The notes beneath the pieces were generated by a model that saw only the letters and a program-made list of their open reading frames with translations, searched no databases and was not told the origin of the DNA. 64,000 nt of DNA from Streptomyces sp. CMB-StM0423 (lineage in GTDB: Bacteria > Actinomycetota > Actinomycetes > Streptomycetales > Streptomycetaceae), in contig NZ_CP025407.1 of the NCBI RefSeq assembly GCF_002847285.1, positions 1,302,001-1,366,000 on the forward strand, written 5' to 3'. The position numbers and the translations under genes are program-made. This document shows, one piece after another, positions 7,321 through 15,879 of this stretch. The first letter of the stretch is position 1. The number at the start of each line of letters is the position of its first letter.

Positions 7321-9711
7321 TCAGGTGCCGGTGAGGTGCTCCGGCCGTACAGGGGCCTTGGTCAGGGCCAGTCCTGTGGCCTGGCGGATGGCGGCGAGCA
7401 CCGCCGGGGTCGCCGAGAGCGTGGACGCCTCGCCGACGCCGCGCAGCCCGTACGGCGCGTGCGGGTCGGCCAGTTCGAGCACGTCGACGGGGATGGCCGG
7501 GGTGTCGAGGATGGTCGGGATCAGGTAGTCGGTGAACGAGGGGTTGCGCACCCGCCCGGTCGCCGGGTCGACCACGATCTCCTCCATCACCGCCACGCCC
7601 AGGCCCTGCGTCGTGCCGCCCTGGATCTGCCCGACGACGGACAGCGGGTTGAGCGCCTTGCCGACGTCCTGGGCGCAGGCCAGCTCGACGACCTTGACCA
7701 GGCCGAGTTCGGTGTCGACCTCGACGACCGCGCGGTGCGCGGCGAAGGAGTACTGGACGTGGCCGAAGCCCTGCCCCGTCTCGATGTCGAAGGGCTCGGT
7801 GGGCCGGTGCCTGAAGGGCAGTTCGACGTCCACGGCCGGCTCGCCGTCGAGCACGTCCGCCAGGGCGGCGAGGACCTCGCCGCCGTCCGTGACGACCTTG
7901 CCGCCCTCCAGCAGCAGTTCTGCCGTCGCCCACGCGGGGTGGTACGTGCCGAGCTTGCGCCGGCCGAGGGCGAGGACCTGCTCGCGCACCGCCGCGCAGG
8001 CGTTCCGTACCGCGCCGCCCGTCATGTACGTCTGGCGGGAGGCGGAGGTGGAGCCGGCGGAGCCGACCCGGGTGTCGGCCGGGGCAATGACGACCCGGGC
8101 GACGCCGAGTTCGGTGCGGGCGATCTGTGCCTGCACGGTGATGCCGCCCTGGCCGACCTCGGCCGCCGCGGTGTGCACGGTGACCACCGGCTCGCCGCCG
8201 ACGGCCTCCAGCCGCACCCGGGCGGTGGAGAAGTCGTCGAAGCCCTCGGAGAAGCCGACGTTCTTGATGCCGACCGCGTAGCCGACGCCGCGTACGACGC
8301 CCTCGCCGTGGGTGGTGTTGGACAGCCCGCCGGGCAGCGCCCGTACGTCCGCGGCGCCGCCGGCGCTCTCCCACTGCCGCTCCGGCGGCAGCGGCCTGGC
8401 CTGCACGCGGCGCAGGATCTCCGCCACGGGCGCCGGGGAGTCGACCTGCTGCCCGGTCGGCAGCCGCGAGCCCTGCGACATGGCGTTCAACTGCCGGAAC
8501 GCCACCGGGTCCATGCCGACCGCCGCGGCCAGCCGGTCCATCTGCGCCTCGTACGCGAAGCACGCCTGGACGGCGCCGAAGCCGCGCATCGCGCCGCAGG
8601 GCGGGTTGTTGGTGTAGAGCCCGACGGCCTCGATCTCGACGTCCTCCACGACGTACGGGCCCATGGACAGGGACGCCGCGTTGCCGACGACGGCCGGGGT
8701 GGAGGAGGCGTACGCGCCGCCGTCGAGGACGATGCGGCAGCGGGCGTGAGTGATCCGTCCTTCGGCGGTGACGCCGTGCTCGTAGCGGATCCTGGCCGGG
8801 TGGCGGTGCACGTGGCCGAAGAAGGACTCGAAGCGGTCGTAGACCATCTTGACCGGCTTGCCGGTGCGCAGCGCCAGCAGGCAGGCGTGGATCTGCATCG
8901 ACAGGTCCTCGCGCCCGCCGAACGCGCCGCCGACGCCGGAGAGCGTCATGCGCACCTTCTCCTCCGGCAGCCCGAGCACCGGCGCGATCTGCCGCCGGTC
9001 GGCGTGCAGCCACTGGGTGGCGACGTACAGATCGACGCCGCCGTCCTCCGCCGGCACCGCGAGCCCTGACTCCGGGCCGAGGAACGCCTGGTCCTGCATG
9101 CCGAACTCGTACTCGCCGGTGACGATGTGGTCCGCCCTGCGGGCCGCCGCGGCGGCGTCGCCGCGGACGACCGGCTGGCGGTGGACGATGTTCGGGTGCG
9201 GTACGTGCCGCGCGTGGCCGTCGGCGCGGTCGGGGTGCAGCACGGGCGCGCCGGGGGCGAGCGCGGACTCCTCGTCCGTGACCAGCGGCAACTCCCGCCA
9301 CTCGATGCGGATCTTCGCCGCGGCCCGGCGGGCGGTCTCGGGGTGGTCGGCGGCGACCAGCGCGACCGGCTCGCCGTGGTGGCGCACCCGGCCGGCGGCG
9401 AGCGCGGGGGTGTCGGCGATCTCCAGGCCGTAGTTCTTCTGCGCGGCGGGCAGGTCGTCGTACGTGAGCACGGCGTAGACCCCGGCCTGGGCGAGGGCGG
9501 CGGAGGTGTCGACGGCGACGATCTCGGCGTGCGCGTACGGCGAGCGCAGCGTGTGGCCCCAGACCATGTCCTCGTGCCACAGGTCGGAGGAGTACGCGAA
9601 CTCCCCGGTGACCTTCAGCGTGCCGTCGGGGCGCAGCTTGGACTCGCCGATGCCGCCGGCGGTCTGCGAACCCTGGGTGAGGCTGGTCGGGATGCGGGTG
9701 ACGTCGGACAT
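7321..9711 (-). CDS. xanthine dehydrogenase molybdopterin-binding subunit
   Basis: About 796 residues, starting with MSDVTRIPTSLTQ at an ATG that overlaps the stop of the preceding iron-sulfur subunit (TGATG). The protein carries the two molybdenum-binding domains of the xanthine oxidase family, including GGAFGGRED, GAMRGFG and, near the C-terminus, GLRGVGEAS with the GVGE glutamate that acts as the catalytic base in this family. It oxidises hypoxanthine or xanthine at the molybdenum centre and passes electrons to the FeS and FAD subunits encoded just upstream. The three-gene split with FAD subunit first matches bacterial PucCDE/XdhABC-type enzymes. Regulation is presumably by the divergent PucR. 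Confidence 0.92.
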   Translation of the reverse strand: MSDVTRIPTSLTQGSQTAGGIGESKLRPDGTLKVTGEFAYSSDLWHEDMVWGHTLRSPYAHAEIVAVDTSAALAQAGVYAVLTYDDLPAAQKNYGLEIADTPALAAGRVRHHGEPVALVAADHPETARRAAAKIRIEWRELPLVTDEESALAPGAPVLHPDRADGHARHVPHPNIVHRQPVVRGDAAAAARRADHIVTGEYEFGMQDQAFLGPESGLAVPAEDGGVDLYVATQWLHADRRQIAPVLGLPEEKVRMTLSGVGGAFGGREDLSMQIHACLLALRTGKPVKMVYDRFESFFGHVHRHPARIRYEHGVTAEGRITHARCRIVLDGGAYASSTPAVVGNAASLSMGPYVVEDVEIEAVGLYTNNPPCGAMRGFGAVQACFAYEAQMDRLAAAVGMDPVAFRQLNAMSQGSRLPTGQQVDSPAPVAEILRRVQARPLPPERQWESAGGAADVRALPGGLSNTTHGEGVVRGVGYAVGIKNVGFSEGFDDFSTARVRLEAVGGEPVVTVHTAAAEVGQGGITVQAQIARTELGVARVVIAPADTRVGSAGSTSASRQTYMTGGAVRNACAAVREQVLALGRRKLGTYHPAWATAELLLEGGKVVTDGGEVLAALADVLDGEPAVDVELPFRHRPTEPFDIETGQGFGHVQYSFAAHRAVVEVDTELGLVKVVELACAQDVGKALNPLSVVGQIQGGTTQGLGVAVMEEIVVDPATGRVRNPSFTDYLIPTILDTPAIPVDVLELADPHAPYGLRGVGEASTLSATPAVLAAIRQATGLALTKAPVRPEHLTGT

Positions 9712-10190
9712 CAGGCCCCCTCGCCCCTGCGGGCGGCGGCGAGCCGGACCGCGTCGAGGATCTTCTCGTAGCCGGTGCAGCGGCACAGGTTGCCCGACAG
9801 GCCCTCGCGGATGTCGGCGTCCGACGGCGACATCGGCCAGGGGCAGCGCTCCAGGAGGTCGTCCGCGGCGACCAGCAGACCGGGGGTGCAGAAGCCGCAC
9901 TGCACGGCGCCGGCGTCGACGAACGCCTGCTGGACCGCGGAGAGGCCGTCCCCCGCCAGCCCCTCGACCGTGACGACCTCGCGGCCCTCGGCCTGCCCGG
10001 CGGCGACCAGGCAGGCGCACACCGGCACGCCGTCGAGCCGTACCGTGCAGGAGCCGCACTCCCCCTGTTCGCAGGCGTTCTTCGAGCCCGGCAGGCCCAT
10101 CCGCTCGCGCAGCACGTACAGCAGGCTCTCGCCCTCCCAGACGTCGTCGGCCTGCTGCTCGCGGCCGTTGACGGTGAACGTCACCCGCAT
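9711..10190 (-). CDS. xanthine dehydrogenase [2Fe-2S] subunit
   Basis: A 159-residue ferredoxin-like subunit. The plant-type cluster ligands appear as ACEQGECGSC followed by VPVC. The second, CO-dehydrogenase-type cluster is CGFCTPG plus NLCRCTGY. These eight cysteines are all present. The start ATG overlaps the stop of the FAD subunit by one base, and its own stop overlaps the start of the molybdenum subunit, which indicates tight translational coupling and fixed stoichiometry. It relays electrons between the molybdopterin centre and FAD. Confidence 0.93.
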   Translation of the reverse strand: MRVTFTVNGREQQADDVWEGESLLYVLRERMGLPGSKNACEQGECGSCTVRLDGVPVCACLVAAGQAEGREVVTVEGLAGDGLSAVQQAFVDAGAVQCGFCTPGLLVAADDLLERCPWPMSPSDADIREGLSGNLCRCTGYEKILDAVRLAAARRGEGA

Positions 10191-11089
10191 CACGCGGCTC
10201 CTTCGGCTCGTGTGGCTCCCGCCGCGCCCCGGCGGTACGACTCCCAGGTCCAGCCGAGCGTGCGGCGCGCCATGACGCCGACCGCGTGCCGGCGGTAGCG
10301 CGCGCTGCCGCGCACGTCGTCGATGGGGTTGCAGGCGCCCGCCGCCAGCTCGGCGAACTGCCGGGCGAGCGCCGGGGGCAGCGTCCTGCCGCTGTCCCAG
10401 TAGCCGCCCTCGGCCAGCGCGGCGTTCAGGAACTCCTCGGCGGCGGTGGCGCGCACGGGCGTCGGCGCGGCCGAGCCGATGCCGGTACGGACCGTGCGGG
10501 TGCCGGGATGCAGCGCGATGCCGAACGCGCACACGGCGATCACCATGGCGTTGCGGGTGCCGACCTTGGAGAACTCCTGCGGCCCCGTGGCCTTCTTGAC
10601 GTGCACCCACTTGATCAGCTCGTCGGGCGCGAGCGCATTGCGCTTGACGCCGGTGAAGAACTCGTCGATCGGGATCCGCCTGCTGCCCCGTACGGACTCC
10701 GCCTCCACCTCGGCGCCCGCGGCCAGCAGCGCCGGGTGCGCGTCGCCGGCCGGGGAGGCGGTGCCGAGGTTGCCGCCGACGCCGCCGCGGTTGCGGATCT
10801 GCGGGGACGCCACGGTGTGCGCCGCCCGCGCCAGACCCGGCAGCGCCCCGCCCAGCTCCGCCATGATGCGCGCGTACGGCACGGAGGCCCCGAGCCGCAC
10901 GGTGTCGGCGCCCGTCTCCCACTCCTCCAACTCGCCGATGCGGTTGAGGTCGAGCAGGTACTCCGGGCGGCGGTGGTCGAAGTTGATCTCGACCATGAGG
11001 TCCGTGCCGCCCGCGATCGGTACGGCCTCCGGGTGCTCGGCCTTGGCGGCGAGCGCTTCCGCCCAGCTTGGGGGGCGCAGGAAGTCCAT
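10190..11089 (-). CDS. xanthine dehydrogenase FAD-binding subunit
   Basis: A 299-residue protein starting at MDFLRPPSWAEAL, with GAGAGGA just upstream of the ATG. The FAD-binding motif PIAGGTDLMVEI is followed by RNRGGVGGNLGTASPAGD, the flavin-contact signature of CoxM/XDH-FAD subunits, and a C-terminal CO_deh_flav_C-like domain. It is the first gene of the minus-strand purine operon and lies opposite the PucR regulator with about 258 bp between start codons. It takes electrons from the [2Fe-2S] subunit and reduces NAD+ or another acceptor. Confidence 0.92.
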   Translation of the reverse strand: MDFLRPPSWAEALAAKAEHPEAVPIAGGTDLMVEINFDHRRPEYLLDLNRIGELEEWETGADTVRLGASVPYARIMAELGGALPGLARAAHTVASPQIRNRGGVGGNLGTASPAGDAHPALLAAGAEVEAESVRGSRRIPIDEFFTGVKRNALAPDELIKWVHVKKATGPQEFSKVGTRNAMVIAVCAFGIALHPGTRTVRTGIGSAAPTPVRATAAEEFLNAALAEGGYWDSGRTLPPALARQFAELAAGACNPIDDVRGSARYRRHAVGVMARRTLGWTWESYRRGAAGATRAEGAA

Positions 11090-11215
11090 GGGTCCTCTCG
11101 GCTTTCCCTCGAAAGTGCGGGTGCGTGCTTGAGCTGTTGACGGAACGTGGCCCAAGTACACAGAAACGCCGCCGTCCGGGTGCAGTCACGGAAAACATGA
11201 AGCAAGGGGCAGGCC

Positions 11216-11228
11216 AGAACCCGGTTCT
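11216..11228. promoter_or_regulatory. palindrome in the pucR/xdh divergent promoter region
   Basis: AGAACC-C-GGTTCT is a perfect 6-1-6 inverted repeat, about midway between the FAD subunit start (11089) and the pucR start (11348). It is the clearest dyad in this interval and a candidate PucR operator. A TTGACG hexamer at about 11138 could be a -35 box but I cannot pair it confidently with a -10. Confidence 0.4.
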
Positions 11229-11347
11229 TGTAGATTCGAACGAAGTCCGGGGCATCCTTCCCCTGCGGGACATCCCACGACGACCGCCCGGCGCCCCGCG
11301 CGCACGGGCGGGCGGGCCGACGCACGACCGACAGCAAGGGGACGCGC

Positions 11348-13156
11348 ATGAGGCTGCGGGCACTCCTGGACTCCGAGGCGCTGGGCCTGCGGCTCCTCGG
11401 CGGCGCGGACGAGCTGGACCGCACGGTGCGGGGCGTGATGACCACCGACCTGACGGACCCGAGCCGCTATCTGTCCGGCGGCGAACTGGTCCTCACCGGG
11501 CTCGCCTGGCGGCACGGGCCGCAGGACTCCGAGCCCTTCGTACGGATCCTGGCCGCGGCCGGTGTCGCGGGGCTCGCGGCGGGCGAGGCGGAGCTGTCGG
11601 GCGCGGGGGTGCCGGAGGACCTGGTGCGCGCGTGCGCGCGGCACCGGCTGCCGCTCTTCGCGGTGGACGAGGACGTCGCGTTCGCCGCCATCACCGAGCA
11701 CGTCGTCCGCCAGGTCTCCGGCGAGCGGGCCGGCGATCTGGCGGCCGTGGTCGAGCGGCACCGCCGGCTGATGTCGTCCGGACCCGCGGGCGGCGGCCCC
11801 GACGTGGTGCTCGACCTCCTCGGCTCCGATCTGGACCTGCGCGCCTGGGTGCTGTCCCCCACCGGCCGGCAGATCGCCGGCACCGCGGCCGGTGCGGCCG
11901 GGGGGCGGCTGCCGGCGCAGTTGCGGGCGCAGTTGGCCGGCGAGCACCTCGGGGCGCTGCGCGGCGGCCGGCCGGGGCCGCACCGGGTGACGCTGCCGGC
12001 GGCGGGCGGGGGCGTGACGTACTCGCTCTTCCCCGTCGGCGGCGGGCGGGACCTGCGCGAGACGGTGCTCTCCGACTGGCTGCTGGCGGTGGAGGCGGAT
12101 GCCGGGGAGTGGCCGCCGGAGCGGCTGGACCTGGTGCACGGCGTCACGCAGTTGATCGCCGTGGAGCGGGAGCGGCGCGACGCCGCGCGGTCGGTGCGGC
12201 GGCGGCTGGCGCAGGAGGTGCTGGAGCTGGTGCAGGCCGGGGCGCAGCCCGCGGAGATCGCGGCCCGGCTGCGGGTGGCGGTGCCGGTGCTGCTGCCGGG
12301 GATCGGGGCGGCACCGCAGTGGCAGGTGGTGGTGGCGCGGGTCGAGTGGGAGGTTCCGTACGGGCAGCCGGGGATCGCGGGTGGTCCGGTGGCGCAGGCG
12401 ATGCTGGAGGAGATGCTCGCGGGCGCGGACCGGGACCCGGCCGAGCGGATCGCGGTGGCGCACACCGGCGACGAGGCGGTGGCGCTGGTGCCGCTGCCCG
12501 CGGTCCCGGCGCGGGCGGCGGCGGACGGACGGCCGGAGGAGGGCGGCGCGGACCCCGGCGCGGCGGGCGGCCGGTCCCGGAAGGGCGCCGCCGGGGGTGC
12601 CGGGCCGGGCCGCGGGCGCACCGGCGGCCCCGGGGCGGCGAGCGGCGCGGTGGCCGGCGCCGGGCTGCGCGCCGCGGTGCTGCTCGCCGCCGTACGGGAG
12701 CCGCTGGCCCGCGCGCTGGCCGACGACGGCCGGCTCACGCTCGGCATCAGCGCCGCGGTGCACTCCTCGGAGGGGCTGCGCGGCGCCCTGGAGGAGGCCC
12801 GGCACGCGCGCCGGGTCGCCGCCGCCCGGCCGGGCAGCGTGTGCGCCGCGGGCCACGAGGAGCTGGCCTCGCACGTGCTGCTGCTGCCCTTCGTCCCCGA
12901 CGACGTACGCCGCGCGTTCACCGCCCGGCTGCTGGACCCGCTGCGCGCGTACGACCACCGCCACCGGGCGGAGCTGGTGGCGACCCTGGAGGCGTTCCTG
13001 GACTGCGACGGCTCCTGGACCCGCTGCGCGGCCCGCCTCCACCTGCACGTCAACACGCTGCGCTACCGGGTGGGCCGCATCGAGCAGCTCACCGGCCGGG
13101 ACCTGGCCCGGCTGGAGGACAAACTCGACTTCTTCCTCGCCCTGCGCATGCGCTGA
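11348..13156 (+). CDS. pucR: PucR-family transcriptional regulator
   Basis: A 602-residue regulator. The N-terminal PucR domain spans about residues 1-120 (MTTDLTDPSRYLSGGELVLT, then AGVAGLAAGEAEL). The C-terminus carries the PucR helix-turn-helix (FLDCDGSWTRCAARLHLHVN, then TLRYRVGRIEQLTG). An Ala/Gly-rich segment at about 390-450 looks like a disordered linker and is longer than I would expect for the family. In Bacillus PucR senses purine breakdown intermediates. Here it is divergent from the xanthine dehydrogenase operon and presumably controls it. A degenerate copy of part of its coding region follows the stop codon. Confidence 0.9.
   Translation: MRLRALLDSEALGLRLLGGADELDRTVRGVMTTDLTDPSRYLSGGELVLTGLAWRHGPQDSEPFVRILAAAGVAGLAAGEAELSGAGVPEDLVRACARHRLPLFAVDEDVAFAAITEHVVRQVSGERAGDLAAVVERHRRLMSSGPAGGGPDVVLDLLGSDLDLRAWVLSPTGRQIAGTAAGAAGGRLPAQLRAQLAGEHLGALRGGRPGPHRVTLPAAGGGVTYSLFPVGGGRDLRETVLSDWLLAVEADAGEWPPERLDLVHGVTQLIAVERERRDAARSVRRRLAQEVLELVQAGAQPAEIAARLRVAVPVLLPGIGAAPQWQVVVARVEWEVPYGQPGIAGGPVAQAMLEEMLAGADRDPAERIAVAHTGDEAVALVPLPAVPARAAADGRPEEGGADPGAAGGRSRKGAAGGAGPGRGRTGGPGAASGAVAGAGLRAAVLLAAVREPLARALADDGRLTLGISAAVHSSEGLRGALEEARHARRVAAARPGSVCAAGHEELASHVLLLPFVPDDVRRAFTARLLDPLRAYDHRHRAELVATLEAFLDCDGSWTRCAARLHLHVNTLRYRVGRIEQLTGRDLARLEDKLDFFLALRMR
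12821..12889 (+). repeat. copy A of a 69-bp repeat, inside pucR
   Basis: This stretch encodes part of the PucR C-terminal region (AARPGSVCAAGHEELASHVL). It matches 60 of 69 positions with 13162-13230 located after the pucR stop codon, without gaps. Both copies are in the same orientation, 341 bp apart. Confidence 0.8.
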
Positions 13157-13161
13157 CCGCC

Positions 13162-13230
13162 GCCGCCCGGCCGGGCGGCGTGTCCGCCGGAGGCCACGAG
13201 GAGCCGGCCCCGCACGTGCTGCGGCTCCGC
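13162..13230 (+). repeat. copy B of the 69-bp repeat, noncoding remnant after pucR
   Basis: This begins 5 bp after the pucR stop. The translated relic reads AARPGGVSAGGHEEPAPHVL, close to the PucR residues encoded at 12821-12889. It looks like a degenerate piece of a tandem duplication or of a second, lost pucR-like gene. Confidence 0.75.
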
Positions 13231-13296
13231 GCGCTGAACGTCGCCGTCCGCGCCGAACGTTCGGGCGCGTCGTTCCCGTGTCGCGGGCAATCCGTT

Positions 13297-13336
13297 GGCC
13301 AAGATCTTGTGAAGTCGTTCACGCAAGCTCTTGGCC
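13297..13336. promoter_or_regulatory. composite palindrome upstream of the TPR gene
   Basis: The outer arms GGCCAAGA (13297-13304) and TCTTGGCC (13329-13336) are perfect complements. Inside are CAAGATCTTG (13300-13309), GTGAA-GTCG-TTCAC (13309-13322) and CAAGCTCTTG (13324-13333). There are thus two near-identical CAAGNTCTTG units 24 bp apart flanking a different dyad. It lies about 90-130 bp upstream of the TPR start and is a strong candidate multi-site operator or a structured leader. Confidence 0.55.
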
Positions 13337-13426
13337 CAGGGCAGACTTCGTGCTGAGATTCGACTCACACTGGGCTGCGTTGATTCTTGTTGTTCCTTGG
13401 CTCGACGGCGCGTTGGGGAGGCAAAA

Positions 13427-14221
13427 GTGGCGGATACCGCCATGGCACGGTCGGAATCGGTGATGTCGGAGGATCCGCTGGAGCGGGCGATCTGGCGGCT
13501 GCGCTCGCGCGGCTGCTGGGACGACGCCGCGGCGCTCCTCGACGACACCGCCGGGACCGACGCCGAGGCGGCGCGGCAGCGCGCGGCGCTGCTGGTGGAG
13601 CAGTGCATGTTCACGGCCGCCGGCTGGGAGCGCGCGGAGGACGCGGTGCGCAACGCGGAGGCGCTGTCGATCGACGGGGAGAACCGCGGCGTCACGGCGT
13701 GCGAGCGGGGCTATCTCGCGTACGCCTCGACGCTGTTCCAGGAGCGCGACCGCTCCGACGAGGCCCGCGCGGCGCTCGGCCGCGCCGCGGCGCTGCTGGC
13801 TCCGACGTCGCCGTACCGGCCGATGCTGGACTTCCGGCGCGGTCTCGTCGCCCAGCACCTGACGAAGAACGCGACGGCGGCGCTGGCGGCGTTCCGCCGC
13901 GCCCACGCGGGTGCGGAGGAGCAGGGCGACCTGCTGCTGTGCTCGTTCACCTGGCGCCACCTCGCCTCGCTCGCGGCCGACGCCGGCGACCTCGCGGAGG
14001 CGCGGCACGGCTTCCGCGAGTCGCTGCGGCTGCGCGAGGAGGTGGGCTACCTGATCGGTACGGCGCCGGCGCTGATGGCGCTGGCCGACGTGGAGTCGGA
14101 GCCGGAGGCGGGCCGGCTGCGGGCGGAGGCGACGCGGCTCGTGCGGCTGCTGGACGGGGTGCCGTCGTGGCTGGCGGAGCAGTTGGGTGAGGAGCCCCGG
14201 CGGGTGGCGGCGGCGGACTGA
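13427..14221 (+). CDS. tetratricopeptide-repeat protein
   Basis: A 264-residue soluble protein. The GTG at 13427 is preceded by GGGGAGG at 6-nt spacing, which fixes the start. The sequence is built of alpha-helical pairs rich in Ala, Arg and Glu, with TPR-like repeats such as AYASTLFQERDRSDEARAAL, FRRGLVAQHLTKNATAALAA and HLASLAADAGDLAEARHGFR. No catalytic motif, signal peptide or membrane segment is present. TPR proteins are usually protein-protein scaffolds; the partner is unknown. The elaborate palindromic region upstream suggests tight regulation. It is convergent with the EamA exporter. Confidence 0.75.
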   Translation: MADTAMARSESVMSEDPLERAIWRLRSRGCWDDAAALLDDTAGTDAEAARQRAALLVEQCMFTAAGWERAEDAVRNAEALSIDGENRGVTACERGYLAYASTLFQERDRSDEARAALGRAAALLAPTSPYRPMLDFRRGLVAQHLTKNATAALAAFRRAHAGAEEQGDLLLCSFTWRHLASLAADAGDLAEARHGFRESLRLREEVGYLIGTAPALMALADVESEPEAGRLRAEATRLVRLLDGVPSWLAEQLGEEPRRVAAAD

Positions 14222-14327
14222 CGCGGCCCGCGGGGTCCCGGCGAGCGGCCGGGCCGACGCAGTGCGGAGAGGAGTTCGGCCGTAAGGACAGTCCATTTCC
14301 GGCCGTCTTCACCGCCCGTATCCGCGG

Positions 14328-15239
14328 CTACGCGCCCGCCGCCGCGTCCCGCTCCCGGTGCACCGCGACGCCCGCGACGACCAGCGCGATGCCCGCCGCC
14401 TCCGCCGCGCCCGGCACCTGGCCGAGGACGGCCACGCCCATGAGCGCCGCCGTCGCCGGCAGCAGCGACAGCATCAGCGCGAACGTCGCCCGCGGCACCC
14501 GCGCCATGGCGAGCTGGTCGCACACGTACGGGATCACCGACGAGCACACCCCCACCCCGAACGCCGCCGCCAGCAGCACCGGCGACGTCACGGCCGCCGC
14601 ACCCTGCGCGAGCCCCGCCGGCGCCGCGACCACCGCCGCCACCAGCATCGCCGCGCCGAGCCGCCCCACCCCGGACGCGCCGCCGTCCGCCGCGAGCCGG
14701 TGGCCGAGGACGACGTAGAGCACGAACAGCGCGCAGTTGCCGAACGCCAGCGCGAGCCCGAGCGGTTCCGCGACCAGGTGCACGTCGGTCAGCAGCGCGA
14801 CGCCCGCGAGGACCAGCGCCAGCGCGGCGACGTTCCGCCGGGTCCGCACCCCCGCCGCGGCCAGCACCACGGGCCCCAGGAACTCCACCGCCCCGACCGT
14901 CCCCAGCGGCAGCCGCTCAAGGGCCAGATAGAACGTGCAGTTCATGGTGGCGAGCACGGCGCCCATCGCCACCAGAAGCCGCCGCTGGTACGGCGTCGCC
15001 GCGCGCCAGTCGCGCCACGGCCGCCGCCAGACGGCGAAGACCAGCGCCGCCGAGGCGATCCGCAGCCAGGCGACGCCGAGGACGTCGAGGCGGGCGAAGA
15101 GCAGGACGGCGCACGCCGGGCCGAGGTAGTGGAAGACCGCGGAGGAGACGAGGAACGCCGGCGGCGGCACCCGCTCGGCGGCCAGGGCGAGCCGGCCGCC
15201 GGAGGCGGCGGCGGGGCTGCGGGGCAGGGAGTCGGCCAC
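14328..15239 (-). CDS. EamA/RhtA-family metabolite exporter
   Basis: The GTG at 15239 gives 303 residues, the usual size for ten-helix EamA (DMT) exporters; it lies 6 nt after GACGAT, fitting a leaderless message. An ATG at 15275 is the alternative. Hydrophobic segments run through most of the chain (FLVSSAVFHYLGPACAVLLF, FYLALERLPLGTVGAVEFLG, VAALALVLAGVALLTDV, SSVIPYVCDQLAMARVPRAT). The AVEFLGP and SSVIPYxxDQxALxR motifs are those of RhtA-type amino-acid exporters. It is divergent from an Lrp/AsnC regulator, which supports amino-acid or related metabolite efflux under Lrp control. Confidence 0.85.
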   Translation of the reverse strand: MADSLPRSPAAASGGRLALAAERVPPPAFLVSSAVFHYLGPACAVLLFARLDVLGVAWLRIASAALVFAVWRRPWRDWRAATPYQRRLLVAMGAVLATMNCTFYLALERLPLGTVGAVEFLGPVVLAAAGVRTRRNVAALALVLAGVALLTDVHLVAEPLGLALAFGNCALFVLYVVLGHRLAADGGASGVGRLGAAMLVAAVVAAPAGLAQGAAAVTSPVLLAAAFGVGVCSSVIPYVCDQLAMARVPRATFALMLSLLPATAALMGVAVLGQVPGAAEAAGIALVVAGVAVHRERDAAAGA

Positions 15240-15354
15240 GCAGGAATCGTCGCAACGCACGCCTCCGCGGGCCATGGCGAACCGGAAAGCCCGGCGGCGG
15301 ATCGCTTTGCACTCAGGGGTACGAAACGGGCGTCCCCCGTGCCAAGGTGAAACG

Positions 15355-15855
15355 GTGGACGCACTCGACCGCTCGATCCTGACCGAACTCGACGCCGACC
15401 CCCGGCTGTCCATGGCCGAGCTGGCCCGGCGCACCGGCGTCTCCGTGCCCACCGCCCGCGAGCGGGTGCGGCGGCTGGAGGAGTCCCGGGTGATCCGCGG
15501 CTACCGCCTGGACGTCGACCCGGCCGCCCTGGGCTACCCGGTGGCGGCGTTCGTCCGGGTGCGTCCCGGGCCGGGGCAGTTGCCGCGGATCGCGGCGCTG
15601 GCGCGGAGCCTGCCGCAGGTCAGCGAGTGCCACCGGATCACCGGCGAGGACTGCTTCCTGCTCAAGGTGCACGCGACGGACCTCGACACCTTCGAGGAGG
15701 TGCTCGACCGCTTCCTGCTGCACGGGCAGACGACGACGTCGATCGTCCAGTCGACGGCGGTGCCGCCGCGGACGCCGGGGCTCGGCGCCTACGCGGAGGA
15801 GGACGGCGGGACGGGAGCCGGGGGCGGCGGCGGTGCGCGGGGGCGGGTTCCGTAG
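15355..15855 (+). CDS. Lrp/AsnC-family transcriptional regulator
   Basis: A 166-residue protein starting at GTG (VDALDRSILTELDADPRLSM). The start is preceded by AAGGTGA, which can serve as a ribosome site, and CAAGGT 6 nt upstream could be a leaderless -10 box. The N-terminal HTH is MAELARRTGVSVPTARERVR. The C-terminal RAM ligand-binding domain has CHRITGEDCFLLKVHATDL. Family members sense amino acids and form octamers. Its divergent partner, the RhtA-like exporter, is the obvious target. The C-terminal 25 residues are Gly-rich and variable. Confidence 0.9.
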   Translation: MDALDRSILTELDADPRLSMAELARRTGVSVPTARERVRRLEESRVIRGYRLDVDPAALGYPVAAFVRVRPGPGQLPRIAALARSLPQVSECHRITGEDCFLLKVHATDLDTFEEVLDRFLLHGQTTTSIVQSTAVPPRTPGLGAYAEEDGGTGAGGGGGARGRVP

Positions 15856-15879
15856 CGGCTGCGGCTAGGGTTGCCGGGC

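Noticed and set aside
4509-7334. A 941-codon plus-strand open frame over xdhC and the permease
   Set aside because: Both minus-strand genes have clear family motifs; the plus frame has none.
11068-13356. A long plus-strand frame shifted relative to pucR
   Set aside because: It is only the alternate frame of pucR. It did reveal the duplicated pucR fragment after the stop codon.
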